Source: Planctomycetota bacterium
GTDB taxonomy: Bacteria > Planctomycetota > JAJSAM01 > JAJVHW01
Assembly: GCA_024280885.1 (NCBI GenBank)
Contig: JAJRPF010000021.1
Location: forward strand, 1-64,000
Direction of reading: 5' to 3'
Length of the DNA: 64,000 nt
In this document: positions 25,836 through 35,351 of the stretch, one piece after another
How positions within the stretch are numbered: position 1 is the first letter of the stretch
Layout of the letters: every line of letters starts with the position of its first letter
Notes under the pieces: model-generated
Told to the model about the DNA's origin: nothing
Database searches by the model: none
The model's input: the letters and a program-made list of their open reading frames with translations, nothing else
Program-made: the position numbers and the translations under genes

Positions 25836-26705
25836 ATGCCCCAAGCAGTGACTGCACTCTTCGTGATCCTGGGCTTCGCCCTCTTGTTCCTCTTTCAGGC
25901 GGTGCGCATCACGCAGGAGTACGAACGCGGCGTGATCTTCCGCCTCGGACGGTTGGTAGGTGTGAAGGGACCGGGTGTGGTCTTCCTCATCCCATTCGTC
26001 GATCGCATGGAAAAGGTGGACCTACGTGTCGTGACGCTCGACGTCCCCGCCCAGGAGTGCATCACACGCGACAACGTGACGGTCAAGGTCAACGCCGTCA
26101 TCTACTTCCGCGTGATGGAGCCCGACCACGCCATCGTGAACGTCGAGAACTACCAGCGCGCGACGTGGCTCGTCTCGCAGACGACGCTCCGCAGCGTTCT
26201 CGGTCAGAGCGAGCTCGACGAGTTGCTCTCGAAACGTGAGAAGATCAACAACGAACTCTGCCGGATCATCGACGAGGAGACCGAGCCGTGGGGCATCAAG
26301 GTCTCGATGGTCGAGGTGAAGGACGTCGAGTTGCCAGCGTCGATGCAGCGCGCCATGGCGAAGCAGGCCGAGGCCGAACGCGAGCGCCGCGCCAAGATCA
26401 TCCATGCCGAGGGGGAGTACACCGCCTCCGAGCAGTTGGCGGCGGCGGCGAAACGCCTCGCAACCGAGCCGGCCGCGATCCAGTTGCGCTATCTCCAGAC
26501 GCTGACCGAGATCGGTGTCGAGCAGAACTCCACGATCATCTTCCCGGTGCCGGTGGACCTCATGGCGGGCATTCTCAACAAGCTGGGCACCGGCACGGAC
26601 GGCGGCGGTGGCGTGACGGTCGCACGCGGTATCCAGGTTGACGAGAAGGCCAGCGAGGATGCGGCCGGCATTGACACGGGCGGCACCGCAAACGCGCCCG
26701 CCTGA
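25836..26705 (+). CDS. slipin/stomatin-like SPFH protein
   Basis: 289 residues. An N-terminal membrane helix ([17 protein letters not shown]) precedes the SPFH/band-7 domain with [11 protein letters not shown], then [13 protein letters not shown] and AVIYFRV. A coiled-coil segment ([20 protein letters not shown]) and a hydrophobic C-terminal stretch ([13 protein letters not shown], the usual protease target) follow. The ATG has AGGAG upstream within the nfeD stop region. It should form membrane scaffold oligomers with the NfeD protease. Confidence 0.95.
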   Translation: MPQAVTALFVILGFALLFLFQAVRITQEYERGVIFRLGRLVGVKGPGVVFLIPFVDRMEKVDLRVVTLDVPAQECITRDNVTVKVNAVIYFRVMEPDHAIVNVENYQRATWLVSQTTLRSVLGQSELDELLSKREKINNELCRIIDEETEPWGIKVSMVEVKDVELPASMQRAMAKQAEAERERRAKIIHAEGEYTASEQLAAAAKRLATEPAAIQLRYLQTLTEIGVEQNSTIIFPVPVDLMAGILNKLGTGTDGGGGVTVARGIQVDEKASEDAAGIDTGGTANAPA

Positions 26706-26725
26706 GAAAGCGAGACGGCCCTACG

Positions 26726-26952
26726 GAGGCGATACGGAGCCAGGACAACTTCGGCAGAGTTCGGAGGTTGGCCGTCGCCGTGTCGAGACCGCTGCGCCGA
26801 ACTCTGCCGAAGTTGTCCTGGCTCCGTATCGCCTCTCACCGACCGGGGACGGCGGGGCGTGCTCTTGAATTCGAAGGAGTCCCGGAGACGCCCCGCGGTC
26901 CCCGCCGAGCGGTGGACCGAGGGGGTCGCCGCAGCCGAGCCAGTTGGGCCGC
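26726..26952 (+). repeat. R2 interspersed repeat, copy 1
   Basis: It begins 20 bp after the stomatin stop. A perfect 39-bp inverted repeat (26726-26764 and 26797-26835, arms starting GAGGCGATACGGAGCCAGGA) encloses 32 bp. A flank at about 26889-26952 matches, in reverse complement, the flank of copy 2 at 34588-34650. It may also serve as a terminator, but there is no T-tract. Confidence 0.85.
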
Positions 26953-26985
26953 CCTGACCGAGCGCGACCCAAGAGGGAGCCGCGA

Positions 26986-27633
26986 CTACCGTGCCGGGAA
27001 CTTCGCGAGCAGCGCATCCGCGAGCTTCACGCCCGTATTCGGGCCGCCATCGGCGCGCGACGGCCCCGTGACGGGCGGCACAGCCAGGTCCGTCACCTCG
27101 CCGAGGTAGAGCGTCGTCTCGGAACCGTCGTCCTGCGTCGCGACCAACCCGATCCATCCGCTCACGATCACGCCCCCATCGCTCGCGCGGCGAACGCCCG
27201 TGATCGATGAGCGCAGGGGGAACGTCTGCCCGGGCCGATCGACGGACGCGCCGGCCGCATCCACGTAGTCCAGCGAAAGCGGGCTGTAGCCCTTCGCCAG
27301 TAGTTGCTCGTAGAGCGCCTCTCGAAACGCGGTGCGGACTGAAAGAGCCGCGGCGCCGCCGGGACGCTGGATCGCGACCTCGACGACATCGAAACTCGCG
27401 AGTTGGCCGTGTGCATTCGCGCTCATTGCGCCGACGGCCGGCGGGGCAGCCACTGTGGACTTCTTGCGGCTCTCAAAGATCGTGCGTCGGTTGACGCAGG
27501 AGCCGAGCGGGAGTGCGCAGATTGCGATCAGCGACACGAGCAGGACACAGCGCGCAGTGCGCGGGTCGCGCGTCGGGACGATTGAACTCAGATCGGTCGA
27601 AATCAGGGCTGCGGTGCGACGGTCACCCACCAT
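26986..27633 (-). CDS. putative lipoprotein
   Basis: About 215 residues. A hydrophobic segment (CVLLVSLIAICALPLGSC) ends in a lipobox-like LGSC. The mature part is beta-rich with FDVVEVAIQRPGG, LSLDYVDAAGASVDRPGQ, VSGWIGLVATQDDG and LADALLAKF. This resembles small outer-membrane or periplasmic proteins but no family is recognised. The Met chosen overlaps the end of the upstream M64 peptidase gene by 31 bp; starts closer to the hydrophobic segment are possible. Confidence 0.65.
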   Translation of the reverse strand: MVGDRRTAALISTDLSSIVPTRDPRTARCVLLVSLIAICALPLGSCVNRRTIFESRKKSTVAAPPAVGAMSANAHGQLASFDVVEVAIQRPGGAAALSVRTAFREALYEQLLAKGYSPLSLDYVDAAGASVDRPGQTFPLRSSITGVRRASDGGVIVSGWIGLVATQDDGSETTLYLGEVTDLAVPPVTGPSRADGGPNTGVKLADALLAKFPAR

Positions 27634-29195
27634 GTCTCTCGCTCCTCGAGAAGATGGTTCGTGTCCTTCAGAACCCACGGCGTGGTATCGCGGACGACGA
27701 CGGTGACCTTGTAACGCCCGGGCGGCAGTTGGCCCACGGGGAACTGGTGGCGTTTCGGCTGGCCCTTCTTCTTGCGCGGTTTCTTCGCCAGTTTCGAGAG
27801 GTCGCCGACAGGTGCCTTGTCGAGGGCCGAGCGATCCTCGTACGCGCGACGACCGCGTCGGCGCCAACGCCGATGCCCGCCGCGCCGCATGCCGCCTGTC
27901 CCGCTGCTCGTCGCCGCCTCGGGGCCGTCGGCGTCGGCCTCGACCGACGCGACGTGCCACGTGACCTCGAGGTCGTGGGAGCGCGGCTGCATCGGCGTGA
28001 CGGCGAGAACGTCGTCGTCGCCGTCGACCACGCTCACTTCGGTCGTCGTCGCCGGACTCGACGTGTCGATCGGACTCACGTAGCGGTAGATCGCCAGGAC
28101 GTTCGCCTCGCGGCAGACGGGACAGAAGCCGGTGGCGCCCGCCGAGTTCATCGCGCACGTCTTGGCCGGACGCCACACGCCCTTCTTGTACGTCGCGCCG
28201 CCCTCGATCACCTCGACGCCCTTCGTCTTTGCATCGAGGAAGTGCTGCCACGGGATGTCGTTGATATCGCTCGTGGCATTCGGCGCACGGATCGGCCGCG
28301 GGGGCAGCGTCGGGTTGTTCGTGTACTCGTCGCGGAGCCCCGTGAACGCGTGCCCGAACTCATGCACGGTGACGGATTTGTCGGGGCGGCCCACGTTTGC
28401 GACGCCACCGCCACCCATCCCCAATTTGCCGAACCGCGCGAAGGCAATCACGAGCGAGTCGTCCATCACCCCGGGCACAACCTGCGCGGCAACTGAGAGC
28501 CAATGGAAGACCTTCTGGCGGTCCGCCATGACCTGGCCCTGCGGCCCCATGGCCTTGCAGTCGAGCGCGGTCTCGTAGTCGTATTTCTTCTTCTTCGCGC
28601 GACGCTTGTTCTTCTCGTCGATCTTCGCCTTCTGCGCATCCGTCATCTTCGGATCGACCTTCTCGTCCTCGCTGACGAGACGCACGAAGTAGTAGTTGAA
28701 GTAGTCGAGGTACTCGCCGAACGAGGGCTCGCTGATGAGCACCTCGACGCACAACTCCGCCCACTGGAGTTCCTTCTTCTGGTCCTTCTTCGCCACCGTG
28801 AAGCCGTCGCCCATGACCGCGACGTCGATCCGCCGCGAGGGCGGTCCGCTCTCGTGCAGGACGACGACACCCGCGAAGTGGTTCTCGGTGCCATCCCAGC
28901 CCGAGCGCAGCAGGATGTCCTGTTTGTGGACCGAGTCCGGGTACGTCTTCAGGACCTTCCAGAAGGCCCGCTGGGCGCTCTGGAATTTGCCCTTGCGCTG
29001 GAGTGCGAGCGCCTTGAGGTAGGGATCGGTCGAGTCGTCCCGCATGACCTCGGGTTCGCCATCGGGCAACTCTTCGAGATCATCCTGCGCCCAGGCTCGC
29101 TCGGGAGCGACGAGGAGCGGGACCAGGAAGGCTCCGCCTGCCAGAAAAAGGGTCGAGAGGAGGGTTCGCGGGCGCATGCGTCGGAGAGGATACAT
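27603..29195 (-). CDS. secreted M64-family metallopeptidase
   Basis: 530 residues. Signal peptide to about AWAQ, a TPR-like segment (LKALALQRKGKFQSAQRAF), then the IgA-peptidase M64 fold: IDVAVMGDGFT, FNYYFVRLVSEDE and the zinc site HEFGHAFTGLRDEY. A Lys-rich insertion (KIDEKNKRRAKKKK) precedes a Cys-containing segment CAMNSAGATGFCPVC. The C-terminal region is basic and then Ig-like (YKVTVVVRDT). The start at 29195 has GGAG upstream. It is probably an extracellular protease of unknown target. Confidence 0.88.
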   Translation of the reverse strand: MYPLRRMRPRTLLSTLFLAGGAFLVPLLVAPERAWAQDDLEELPDGEPEVMRDDSTDPYLKALALQRKGKFQSAQRAFWKVLKTYPDSVHKQDILLRSGWDGTENHFAGVVVLHESGPPSRRIDVAVMGDGFTVAKKDQKKELQWAELCVEVLISEPSFGEYLDYFNYYFVRLVSEDEKVDPKMTDAQKAKIDEKNKRRAKKKKYDYETALDCKAMGPQGQVMADRQKVFHWLSVAAQVVPGVMDDSLVIAFARFGKLGMGGGGVANVGRPDKSVTVHEFGHAFTGLRDEYTNNPTLPPRPIRAPNATSDINDIPWQHFLDAKTKGVEVIEGGATYKKGVWRPAKTCAMNSAGATGFCPVCREANVLAIYRYVSPIDTSSPATTTEVSVVDGDDDVLAVTPMQPRSHDLEVTWHVASVEADADGPEAATSSGTGGMRRGGHRRWRRRGRRAYEDRSALDKAPVGDLSKLAKKPRKKKGQPKRHQFPVGQLPPGRYKVTVVVRDTTPWVLKDTNHLLEERETWWVTVAPQP

Positions 29196-29311
29196 CGGTC
29201 CTACTCCAACGCATCGGCAGGGGTCACGGTTCCGCTGCAATCGGGGTCGATGGGGCGGCAGTCGGCTCCCGGAGTGTCCTGTCGGCGCCGCGACTGCCCT
29301 TCTGAGTTTGC

Positions 29312-31852
29312 CTACTTGGTGGTGCCGGACTTCGTCGGGCCGTCCAGATCGCTCGCTCCGAGCGCGAGGAGTGCGCGGCGGGCTTCCTCCCGCACTTTCG
29401 CGTCGGTGTCACTTGCCGCCACGTCGAGGAGTCGTTCGAGGGCGTCCGGGGCACGCAGCGCGACGAGGCCCGCGACGCCAGCCATACGCTTGATCGGGTC
29501 GCCGTCGGAGAGATACGCCGTGACCCGCTCGCGAGTCGTGCGACGCGCGACGATCGCCCGGGTCCACGCGAGATCCTCTTCGGCGCCACGCAAGGCCGCG
29601 AGAGCCTCGCGGGCGGCGTTGCGCAGCGTCGGATCACCGGACCGGGCCAGTTCCCCCAAGCGCTCCGCCGCCTCGGGGTCGGGCAGCGACGTCTGCCACT
29701 GCGCGGCCCAGACCTGGAAGACCTGGAGCTCGGATGCCAATCCACGTCGTGAGACGCGTCTTTGGGCATCGGCCGTCAGGTTCTTCGGGCTCGCCGGCAG
29801 CAGGCCGGAGGCCGATGCATTGGTCAGGATCGCAACGATCAACCGCTCGCGTACATCACCAGATAGCCCGCCACTGCGCCACACAGCCGAGAACACGCTC
29901 CTGGCTCGTACGATGGGAGGCTTGTCGAGGGCGGCCGCGAGAGTCGCTTCGGCGTCATCTCCTTCGATGGCGATCAGCATGCGCGTCGCGTCCGCAATAC
30001 TCCCCACTTCTTGGCGGCGCGATTGGTCATCCAAGATCAACGCATCGCCCAAGATCATCCGACGTGCGACATCGGCAGTCTGCGGGAGCCCAGCAGCGTT
30101 CATGGCCCGCAACGCTTGCCAGTCCGCCGCTGATCCAGTCGGCAACGCTGCCGCGAGCGCGTCGGGGCCCGTCGGGCGCATGTCGAAGAGCGCCGAGAAC
30201 ACCGTCTTCCAGCGACCGTTCGTCCACACGAACTCGTTCGTCACGAGCGCGGCAAGAGCCTCGGCGAAGGGCGTCGCGTCGAGCGTCTTCGCGTTGTGCA
30301 TCTTGCTCAGTACGAGACCGGCCATCACGCGGACGTACGCTGCCTCGTTCTGCAGGAGCGGCACGACGACGCGCGTCGCCCAGGCTCCGTCCTCGCAACC
30401 TTTCTCGAACAGCCACCTCACGACGGCGCGCTCGAGTCCGGCGTCCACCGCCACCTCAAGAAAGTCATTCGTGAGGTCTCCGCGCGTCGCCATCGCGATG
30501 AGAAGCGCCGTCGCGTGGGAGTCAGGGTAGTGGACGAGCATTGCACGCCACTCGGCCTTGCTCGGGGACGGCTGCAGCGACTCCGAGATCACGTTCACCA
30601 TCCGCGTGGCCGTGTTGTTGTCAACCTCCCCCCACGGTCCACTCGAGAGCGCCGCGATGAAGAGTTTCCGGTCGTCGCATCGGATCGAGAACTTCCACGT
30701 GAGCTTCAACGCCAATTCGCGCGTCTCCGGCATGCGCAGCAGAGCGTCACGCAGACTAGCGCGCGGCTCGATCCTATATCCCTGCGAGTAGATGTGCTCT
30801 GCAAGCGTCCTGAGCGCCTCTTCATCCTCCAGGACCTCGGCCGGCGGAGCAAAGAGCGCATGCGGCGATCGGAAGCGTTCCTTGCTTTCCGCCCTGTACA
30901 AGCGCAGATGAGCGAGCGCGGCGTCGCGTGCCGCCCCGGGGCCAGCGGCGATCGACGACAGAATGACGCGATCAGTTCCGTGGTTCTTCGTGGGTTCGTC
31001 TGGGAACGCCAGGCGCCGCGCCCACTCCTCCGCGACGATGACTTCGCCGAGCCACGCCTGATTCACGTGCACGTTCAACGCAGACGTCACCACACGGTCG
31101 CGTAGCTGCGTGTCCGTCAGGTTCACGATGCCGCGTCCAAGAACATCGGGCAATGCGCCACCGATGAGGCCCAGAGCAAGCGAGTCGCGGTAGAGCACGG
31201 CATCGTCCGTGAAGGCCGCCAGCAAGGCGGCGGTCGCAGTCTGTGATCCGCGCAGGGCGATCCGTTGCAGCGAACCGGAGGACCGCTGCACCGTACTCGG
31301 GTCGGCGGAGCGCACGAGTTCGGAAAGGACCGGAACGGCGCGACCACCGAAGGCAGCGACGCGGTTCTTCCAGTCTTCGAGGCGCAGACTGGCGCGCACG
31401 AGGGCGCGCACATCTCCGGCCGAGTCGGCGCCGGTGAGCACGTTCGCGGCGGAAAGCGCGCGCGTCGCGGCGATGAACTTCGCATCGGCGGAATAGCGCT
31501 GCGCAAGGAGGTCGAGCGCCCCCTTCAACTCGTCATAGCGCCCGAGTGCTTGCAGGCAACGGGCGCGCGCCAGTGATGCCTTCTTCGCGATCGCGTGCTC
31601 ACCGTACGTTCCAAGCAACGCGTCGTACGCGGCGAGCGCGGCCGTGGGATCGTTCTTCCCCACTTCGAGATAGTAGGCGCGCAGGAAAGCCGTCTCCGCG
31701 TCGTCTTGCGTCGCGGGCTGTGCTGGCGGATCTTGCTGGGCAAGCGCGGGACGGAGCGCGGCAGGCGCCACGGAGAGAGCGGCCAGGGTGGCGGCGGCGA
31801 GAGCGAAGCGGCGGGATCGGGTGGTCGGGCGTGCGGTTCTGGTTGGATACAT
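29312..31852 (-). CDS. large secreted TPR/HEAT-repeat protein
   Basis: 846 residues. The signal peptide (FALAAATLAALSVAPAALRP) is followed by TPR-like helices (about 40-130, AFLRAYYLEVGKNDPTAALA) and a long helical array ending in clear HEAT repeats (LRNAAREALAALRG, VREEARRALLALGA). No enzymatic motif is seen. The ATG at 31852 has a perfect GGAGG nine bases upstream, which settles the start against a longer frame. The two-component genes lie just upstream on the same strand, 108 bp away. Confidence 0.75.
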   Translation of the reverse strand: MYPTRTARPTTRSRRFALAAATLAALSVAPAALRPALAQQDPPAQPATQDDAETAFLRAYYLEVGKNDPTAALAAYDALLGTYGEHAIAKKASLARARCLQALGRYDELKGALDLLAQRYSADAKFIAATRALSAANVLTGADSAGDVRALVRASLRLEDWKNRVAAFGGRAVPVLSELVRSADPSTVQRSSGSLQRIALRGSQTATAALLAAFTDDAVLYRDSLALGLIGGALPDVLGRGIVNLTDTQLRDRVVTSALNVHVNQAWLGEVIVAEEWARRLAFPDEPTKNHGTDRVILSSIAAGPGAARDAALAHLRLYRAESKERFRSPHALFAPPAEVLEDEEALRTLAEHIYSQGYRIEPRASLRDALLRMPETRELALKLTWKFSIRCDDRKLFIAALSSGPWGEVDNNTATRMVNVISESLQPSPSKAEWRAMLVHYPDSHATALLIAMATRGDLTNDFLEVAVDAGLERAVVRWLFEKGCEDGAWATRVVVPLLQNEAAYVRVMAGLVLSKMHNAKTLDATPFAEALAALVTNEFVWTNGRWKTVFSALFDMRPTGPDALAAALPTGSAADWQALRAMNAAGLPQTADVARRMILGDALILDDQSRRQEVGSIADATRMLIAIEGDDAEATLAAALDKPPIVRARSVFSAVWRSGGLSGDVRERLIVAILTNASASGLLPASPKNLTADAQRRVSRRGLASELQVFQVWAAQWQTSLPDPEAAERLGELARSGDPTLRNAAREALAALRGAEEDLAWTRAIVARRTTRERVTAYLSDGDPIKRMAGVAGLVALRAPDALERLLDVAASDTDAKVREEARRALLALGASDLDGPTKSGTTK

Positions 31853-31960
31853 GGTGTCCTCCGGTTGTTCGGACCATTGCATTGGAAGCCCGATCCGCCG
31901 GATCCGTGGTACCGGAGTCGTAACGCTCGGCCGGAAGGCCCCAAGCTTCATCACGTGACG

Positions 31961-32644
31961 TCAGTCCGAAGCCGTCAAGCGGTAGCCCGCGCCATGCACG
32001 GTCACGAGATGACACGGATGCGCGGCGTCGCGCTCGATCTTCTTCCGCAACCGCGCAACGTGGTTGTCGAGCGTGCGTGTGCTCGCACCGCCGTCCAGCC
32101 CCCACAGGTCGGAGAGCATGCTCGACCGCTCGACGACCCTCCCGACGCGCGCCGCGAGATAGCGCAGGATCTGGGCCTCGGTCTCGGTCAGCGCCACACG
32201 TTCGCCACGCACGGTGACCGCGCGGTCGTCGAGCAGCACGCAGATCGCACCGAGGTCAACCTCGCCGCCCCGCGTTCCGCTCGCTCGTCGTAGAACAGCG
32301 CGGACACGGGCCATCAGTTCCTTCGCGGAAAACGGTTTGGTCACGTAGTCGTCCGCGCCGAGATCGAGCCCGCGGATCCGATCCTGCTCCTCCGCGCGCG
32401 CCGTCACGCAGAGCACGGGCGTGCGATCGCCGGACGCCCGCAGCACGCGCAGGACTTCCGTCCCATCGCGCTTCGGCAGACGCAAGTCGAGCAGGATCAC
32501 ATCGAAACGCCCACCACGCGCAGCAACCAGTGCCGCATCACCGTCACCCGCAATCTGTACTTCGAAGCCCTTGGCCTCGAGATGCAGACGGATAGCGAGA
32601 GCCAGATCCGGTTCGTCCTCGATTACGAGCGCGCGCAGCGACAT
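31961..32644 (-). CDS. OmpR/PhoB-family response regulator
   Basis: 227 residues. The receiver domain (3-118) has phospho-acceptor Asp53 in LLDLRLP, acidic residues at the start (VIEDEPD) and Lys103 in VTKPFS. A winged-helix DNA-binding domain follows (ALTETEAQILRYL, RTLDNHVARLRKKIE, GAGYRL). The start lies one base past the stop of the histidine-kinase gene, so the pair is one operon with the kinase first. Target genes are unknown. Confidence 0.95.
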   Translation of the reverse strand: MSLRALVIEDEPDLALAIRLHLEAKGFEVQIAGDGDAALVAARGGRFDVILLDLRLPKRDGTEVLRVLRASGDRTPVLCVTARAEEQDRIRGLDLGADDYVTKPFSAKELMARVRAVLRRASGTRGGEVDLGAICVLLDDRAVTVRGERVALTETEAQILRYLAARVGRVVERSSMLSDLWGLDGGASTRTLDNHVARLRKKIERDAAHPCHLVTVHGAGYRLTASD

Positions 32645-32645
32645 C

Positions 32646-34454
32646 TCAATCTCCCTCGTCTTCTCGCGATGCCGCCTCGAGAGGCAGCCACATCCGGAAG
32701 GTGGCACCACCGCCGTCTGTTTCGACGACCTCGACGCGCCCATCGTGCGCCTCGGCCGCGTGGCGTACCAGCGCGAGCCCGATCCCGGTACCACGCGTCT
32801 CTTGCACGTCCGACGCAGCGCCGCGGAAAAAGCGCTCGAAAACACGCTCCCGCTCGGCTTCCGGCACGCCCGGCCCGTGATCGATCACAGCGAGTATGAT
32901 CGCACCACCGTCGCGATGCACGCGGACGATGACGTCGCGTCGATCCCCCGCGAACTTCGCCGCGTTATCGAGCAGGTTGACGAGTGCGGCGCCCAATGCG
33001 TCGCGATCGCAGCGCAAGCGTGGCAACGCGTCGTCCACGTCGATCTTCACCCGGAGACCGGCACGATCGAGCGCAGCACGATGCGCCTCAACGGTCTCGC
33101 GTACGACGTCGCCTACGCCGCATTCCGCGAGCGCGAAGCGGCGCCGTCCGGACTCCATGCGGGCGAAATCCAGCACGTTGTCGAGTAGTCCGGACAACCG
33201 CTCACTTTCGCGCACGATCCCCTTGACGAGTCGCGTGCGATCCTCTTCCCGTGTCGCTCGACCGAGCGCCAACGCCTCGGCGGAGGAGCGGATGACGGCG
33301 ACAGGGGTCCGCAGTTCGTGACCGACGGTGGCGACGAACTCACTGCGTAGCCGGGCCAACCGAGCTTCGCGCGACACACCGCGCGCAAACGCGACAAAGG
33401 CCGCCATCGCAGCAATGCTCGCCACAGAGAATCCGGCAATGAGAAGGACACTTGCCGACGCTTGTGTGTCGGGCCGCGCGGCAACGCGATAGCCGCCGGA
33501 ACCGGGCAGTCGTGCGAACTCGTCGTCTCGCGTAGCACGTGCTCCCGGTGGGAGAATACGAAGCCCGTCAGGCCAAGTTCCGCCGTCGAAACGAAGCGCG
33601 GCCGGGTCCTCGGCTCTCCTGACCCACCACGCGGCGTCGGTCGGAGCAGACGTCGCCCTGCTGCGAGGAGCATCCGGCACACCCACCACGACGTGACCAT
33701 CCGCAACAAGGACGCGCGCCTTCTGGTCCTCCGAGATCGGGGGCGCGACCCGGACCAGCGCAGCAAGCTGCCGCGATTGCTCGAGCGCGCGTTGGCGCCC
33801 ACGCACCGCCGCTTCGACTTCATTCGCCTCCATCGATGTGGCGCCGAGCAAGAGGGCGCGGGCGACGTCTTCGTCGGGGCCGCCGAACGCAGCGCGCGCG
33901 TTCCGGAGCGCTTCGACAGTCCCCGCGAGCAGGCCGAGGTGGACGGCGTCGCGCGTCGAGAGCAACGCCGCCGGGACGCGCGCGGTCACGAGCAGTTCCG
34001 CGGCATCCCCGCCCTGTTGCGCCGCCGCGAGTGCCGCACGAAGCCGGACGACCGAGTCGCTCGAAGCCATCGCGAGCCGGAGCGCTGCGGCGGCCTCCTC
34101 GCCCGACGCGCTGCCTCCCGACACATCCTCGACGAGACCGACGAAGAAGGCCGCCTCGTCATCGACGACCTCCGGCAGGCGAGTGAACGCGCGCGGCATC
34201 GCCGGACTCACGGGTCGGAACGCCCCATCGAGAACAATCCAGTGCGCGTCAGTCTCGTCCACAACATCGCGCGCGATCTCGGTCAGCAGGTCTGTCGCAA
34301 AGCGCGCCGCACGATCCTGGGTCCGTCGTCGCGCACGATCACCCTCGGCCTGCACGAGAGCCCAGACCGCAGTCGCCAACGCCAGCAGTGTCAACGCAAG
34401 CCCGACGCCTCCGAGCAGGAGAACGCGACGCGAGCCGTTCGGAAGAGCCTTCAC
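32646..34454 (-). CDS. membrane sensor histidine kinase
   Basis: 602 residues. One N-terminal transmembrane helix and a second near residue 340 bracket a large, probably periplasmic sensor region (about 30-335) rich in Ala/Arg helices. The transmitter has the H box VATVGHELRTPVAV (His379), N box NLLDNAAKFAG, G1 DHGPGVPEAE, F box FERFF and G2 GTGIGLALV. Phosphate would pass to the regulator encoded directly downstream. The start is GTG with no clear ribosome site, so the exact N-terminus is uncertain. Confidence 0.93.
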   Translation of the reverse strand: MKALPNGSRRVLLLGGVGLALTLLALATAVWALVQAEGDRARRRTQDRAARFATDLLTEIARDVVDETDAHWIVLDGAFRPVSPAMPRAFTRLPEVVDDEAAFFVGLVEDVSGGSASGEEAAAALRLAMASSDSVVRLRAALAAAQQGGDAAELLVTARVPAALLSTRDAVHLGLLAGTVEALRNARAAFGGPDEDVARALLLGATSMEANEVEAAVRGRQRALEQSRQLAALVRVAPPISEDQKARVLVADGHVVVGVPDAPRSRATSAPTDAAWWVRRAEDPAALRFDGGTWPDGLRILPPGARATRDDEFARLPGSGGYRVAARPDTQASASVLLIAGFSVASIAAMAAFVAFARGVSREARLARLRSEFVATVGHELRTPVAVIRSSAEALALGRATREEDRTRLVKGIVRESERLSGLLDNVLDFARMESGRRRFALAECGVGDVVRETVEAHRAALDRAGLRVKIDVDDALPRLRCDRDALGAALVNLLDNAAKFAGDRRDVIVRVHRDGGAIILAVIDHGPGVPEAERERVFERFFRGAASDVQETRGTGIGLALVRHAAEAHDGRVEVVETDGGGATFRMWLPLEAASREDEGD

Positions 34455-34564
34455 ACGGAGGATGGTCGCATGACCAAGCGCAACGATCTCGTCCCGGAGC
34501 TGTAACGGGCCAAGAACGAGCAGACCCTGAGGACCCGCGCGGCAATCGGAGCCGGTGCCCGGTC

Positions 34565-34749
34565 GTGGATGGTACCCGGCGAGCGGCGGTCAAACTGGCT
34601 CGGCTACGGCGACGCCCTCGGTCCGCCGCTCGACGGGGACCGCGGGGCTTGCGGTACGGAGCCAGGACAACTTCGGCAGAGTTCGGAGAGAGCTGTCGCG
34701 CTTGCGTTGCCCGCGCCCCGAAATCCGCCGAAGTTGTCCTGGCTCCGTA
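34565..34749 (-). repeat. R2 interspersed repeat, copy 2
   Basis: Inverted orientation relative to copy 1. Perfect 23-bp inverted repeat at 34655-34677 and 34727-34749 (arm begins TACGGAGCCAGGACAACTTC), weaker pairing further in, and the shared flank at 34588-34650 (CTGGCTCGGCTACGGCGACG). The head CGTGGATGGTACCCGG at 34565 recurs at 34809 before R3. Confidence 0.85.
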
Positions 34750-34808
34750 TCGATCCGAGCGACGGGGTGCTCTCCGGATTCGGATCGGATCGGCGTTGGA
34801 CCGTCTCC

Positions 34809-34948
34809 GTGGATGGTGCCCGGTGAGCGGCCGGTTCCCCCGCTTGAGCGAGAGAGCTCGCTGCTCCGCCACACACTCGGGTCCGCGGGGCGCACTCGCG
34901 ACAACGACTCGCCGTCCCCGGTCGGCGGCGGAGCAACGAGCTCTCTCG
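34809..34948. repeat. R3 inverted-repeat element
   Basis: 22-bp arms 34849-34870 and 34927-34948 (CGAGAGAGCTCGCTGCTCCG and complement) with one mismatch, 56 bp apart. It is preceded by a 24-bp head nearly identical to that of R2 copy 2 (two mismatches). One copy is seen in the window. Confidence 0.75.
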
Positions 34949-35115
34949 TCGAGGCCAGGTGGCCCGCCGACGCCCGGGTACGATCCAAGAGGCAAAGCCC
35001 TCCCCAGGCTGACCAAGAACGAGGGCAAACGCCGCAATTGGACGGGCCCTGCACTTGATCGAGGCCCGCGCCACGACGTTCCGGAACCGGAGGCGGCGAC
35101 GGCACACGAATCAAC

Positions 35116-35306
35116 CGTGAGGCGAAGGGAGGGGATTCCGCCTGCGAAACCCGCCCAGGCGACGAGCGCACTCACGCGACGTGATCACTTCCCGAGGCGC
35201 GGCAACGAACTCCAACCGCGGGCCCGGTTGAAGCAGCCGGAGCACCGACCGAAGCCGAACACCCGAGCGAAGCGAGGGGTGGCGACGGAGTCGCCACAAA
35301 CGCAAC
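35116..35306 (-). repeat. R4 interspersed repeat, copy A
   Basis: About 190 bp. Conserved blocks: GTGAGGCG, ATTCCGCCTGCGAAACCC, CCCGGTTGAAGCAGCCGGAG and the hairpin GTGGCGACGGAGTCGCCAC near the end. It abuts the terminator hairpin of the alpha-2-macroglobulin gene with a 2-bp gap. The strand given is that of the adjoining gene. Confidence 0.85.
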
Positions 35307-35308
35307 AC

Positions 35309-35351
35309 GATGCTGGCGCGCCGCGTGCTCTGCACGCGGCGTGACAGCATC
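35309..35351 (-). terminator. terminator hairpin of the alpha-2-macroglobulin gene
   Basis: Two coaxial stems overlapping the stop codon: GATGCTG/CAGCATC (7 bp) outside and GCCGCGTGC/GCACGCGGC (9 bp) inside, with a 3-base loop. No T-tract. Confidence 0.7.

Noticed and set aside
34555..35058. Small ORFs within the 34.5-35.3 kb gap
   Set aside because: They lie entirely in R2-R4 repeats, and similar short ORFs recur at other copies, so they reflect repeat sequence rather than genes.
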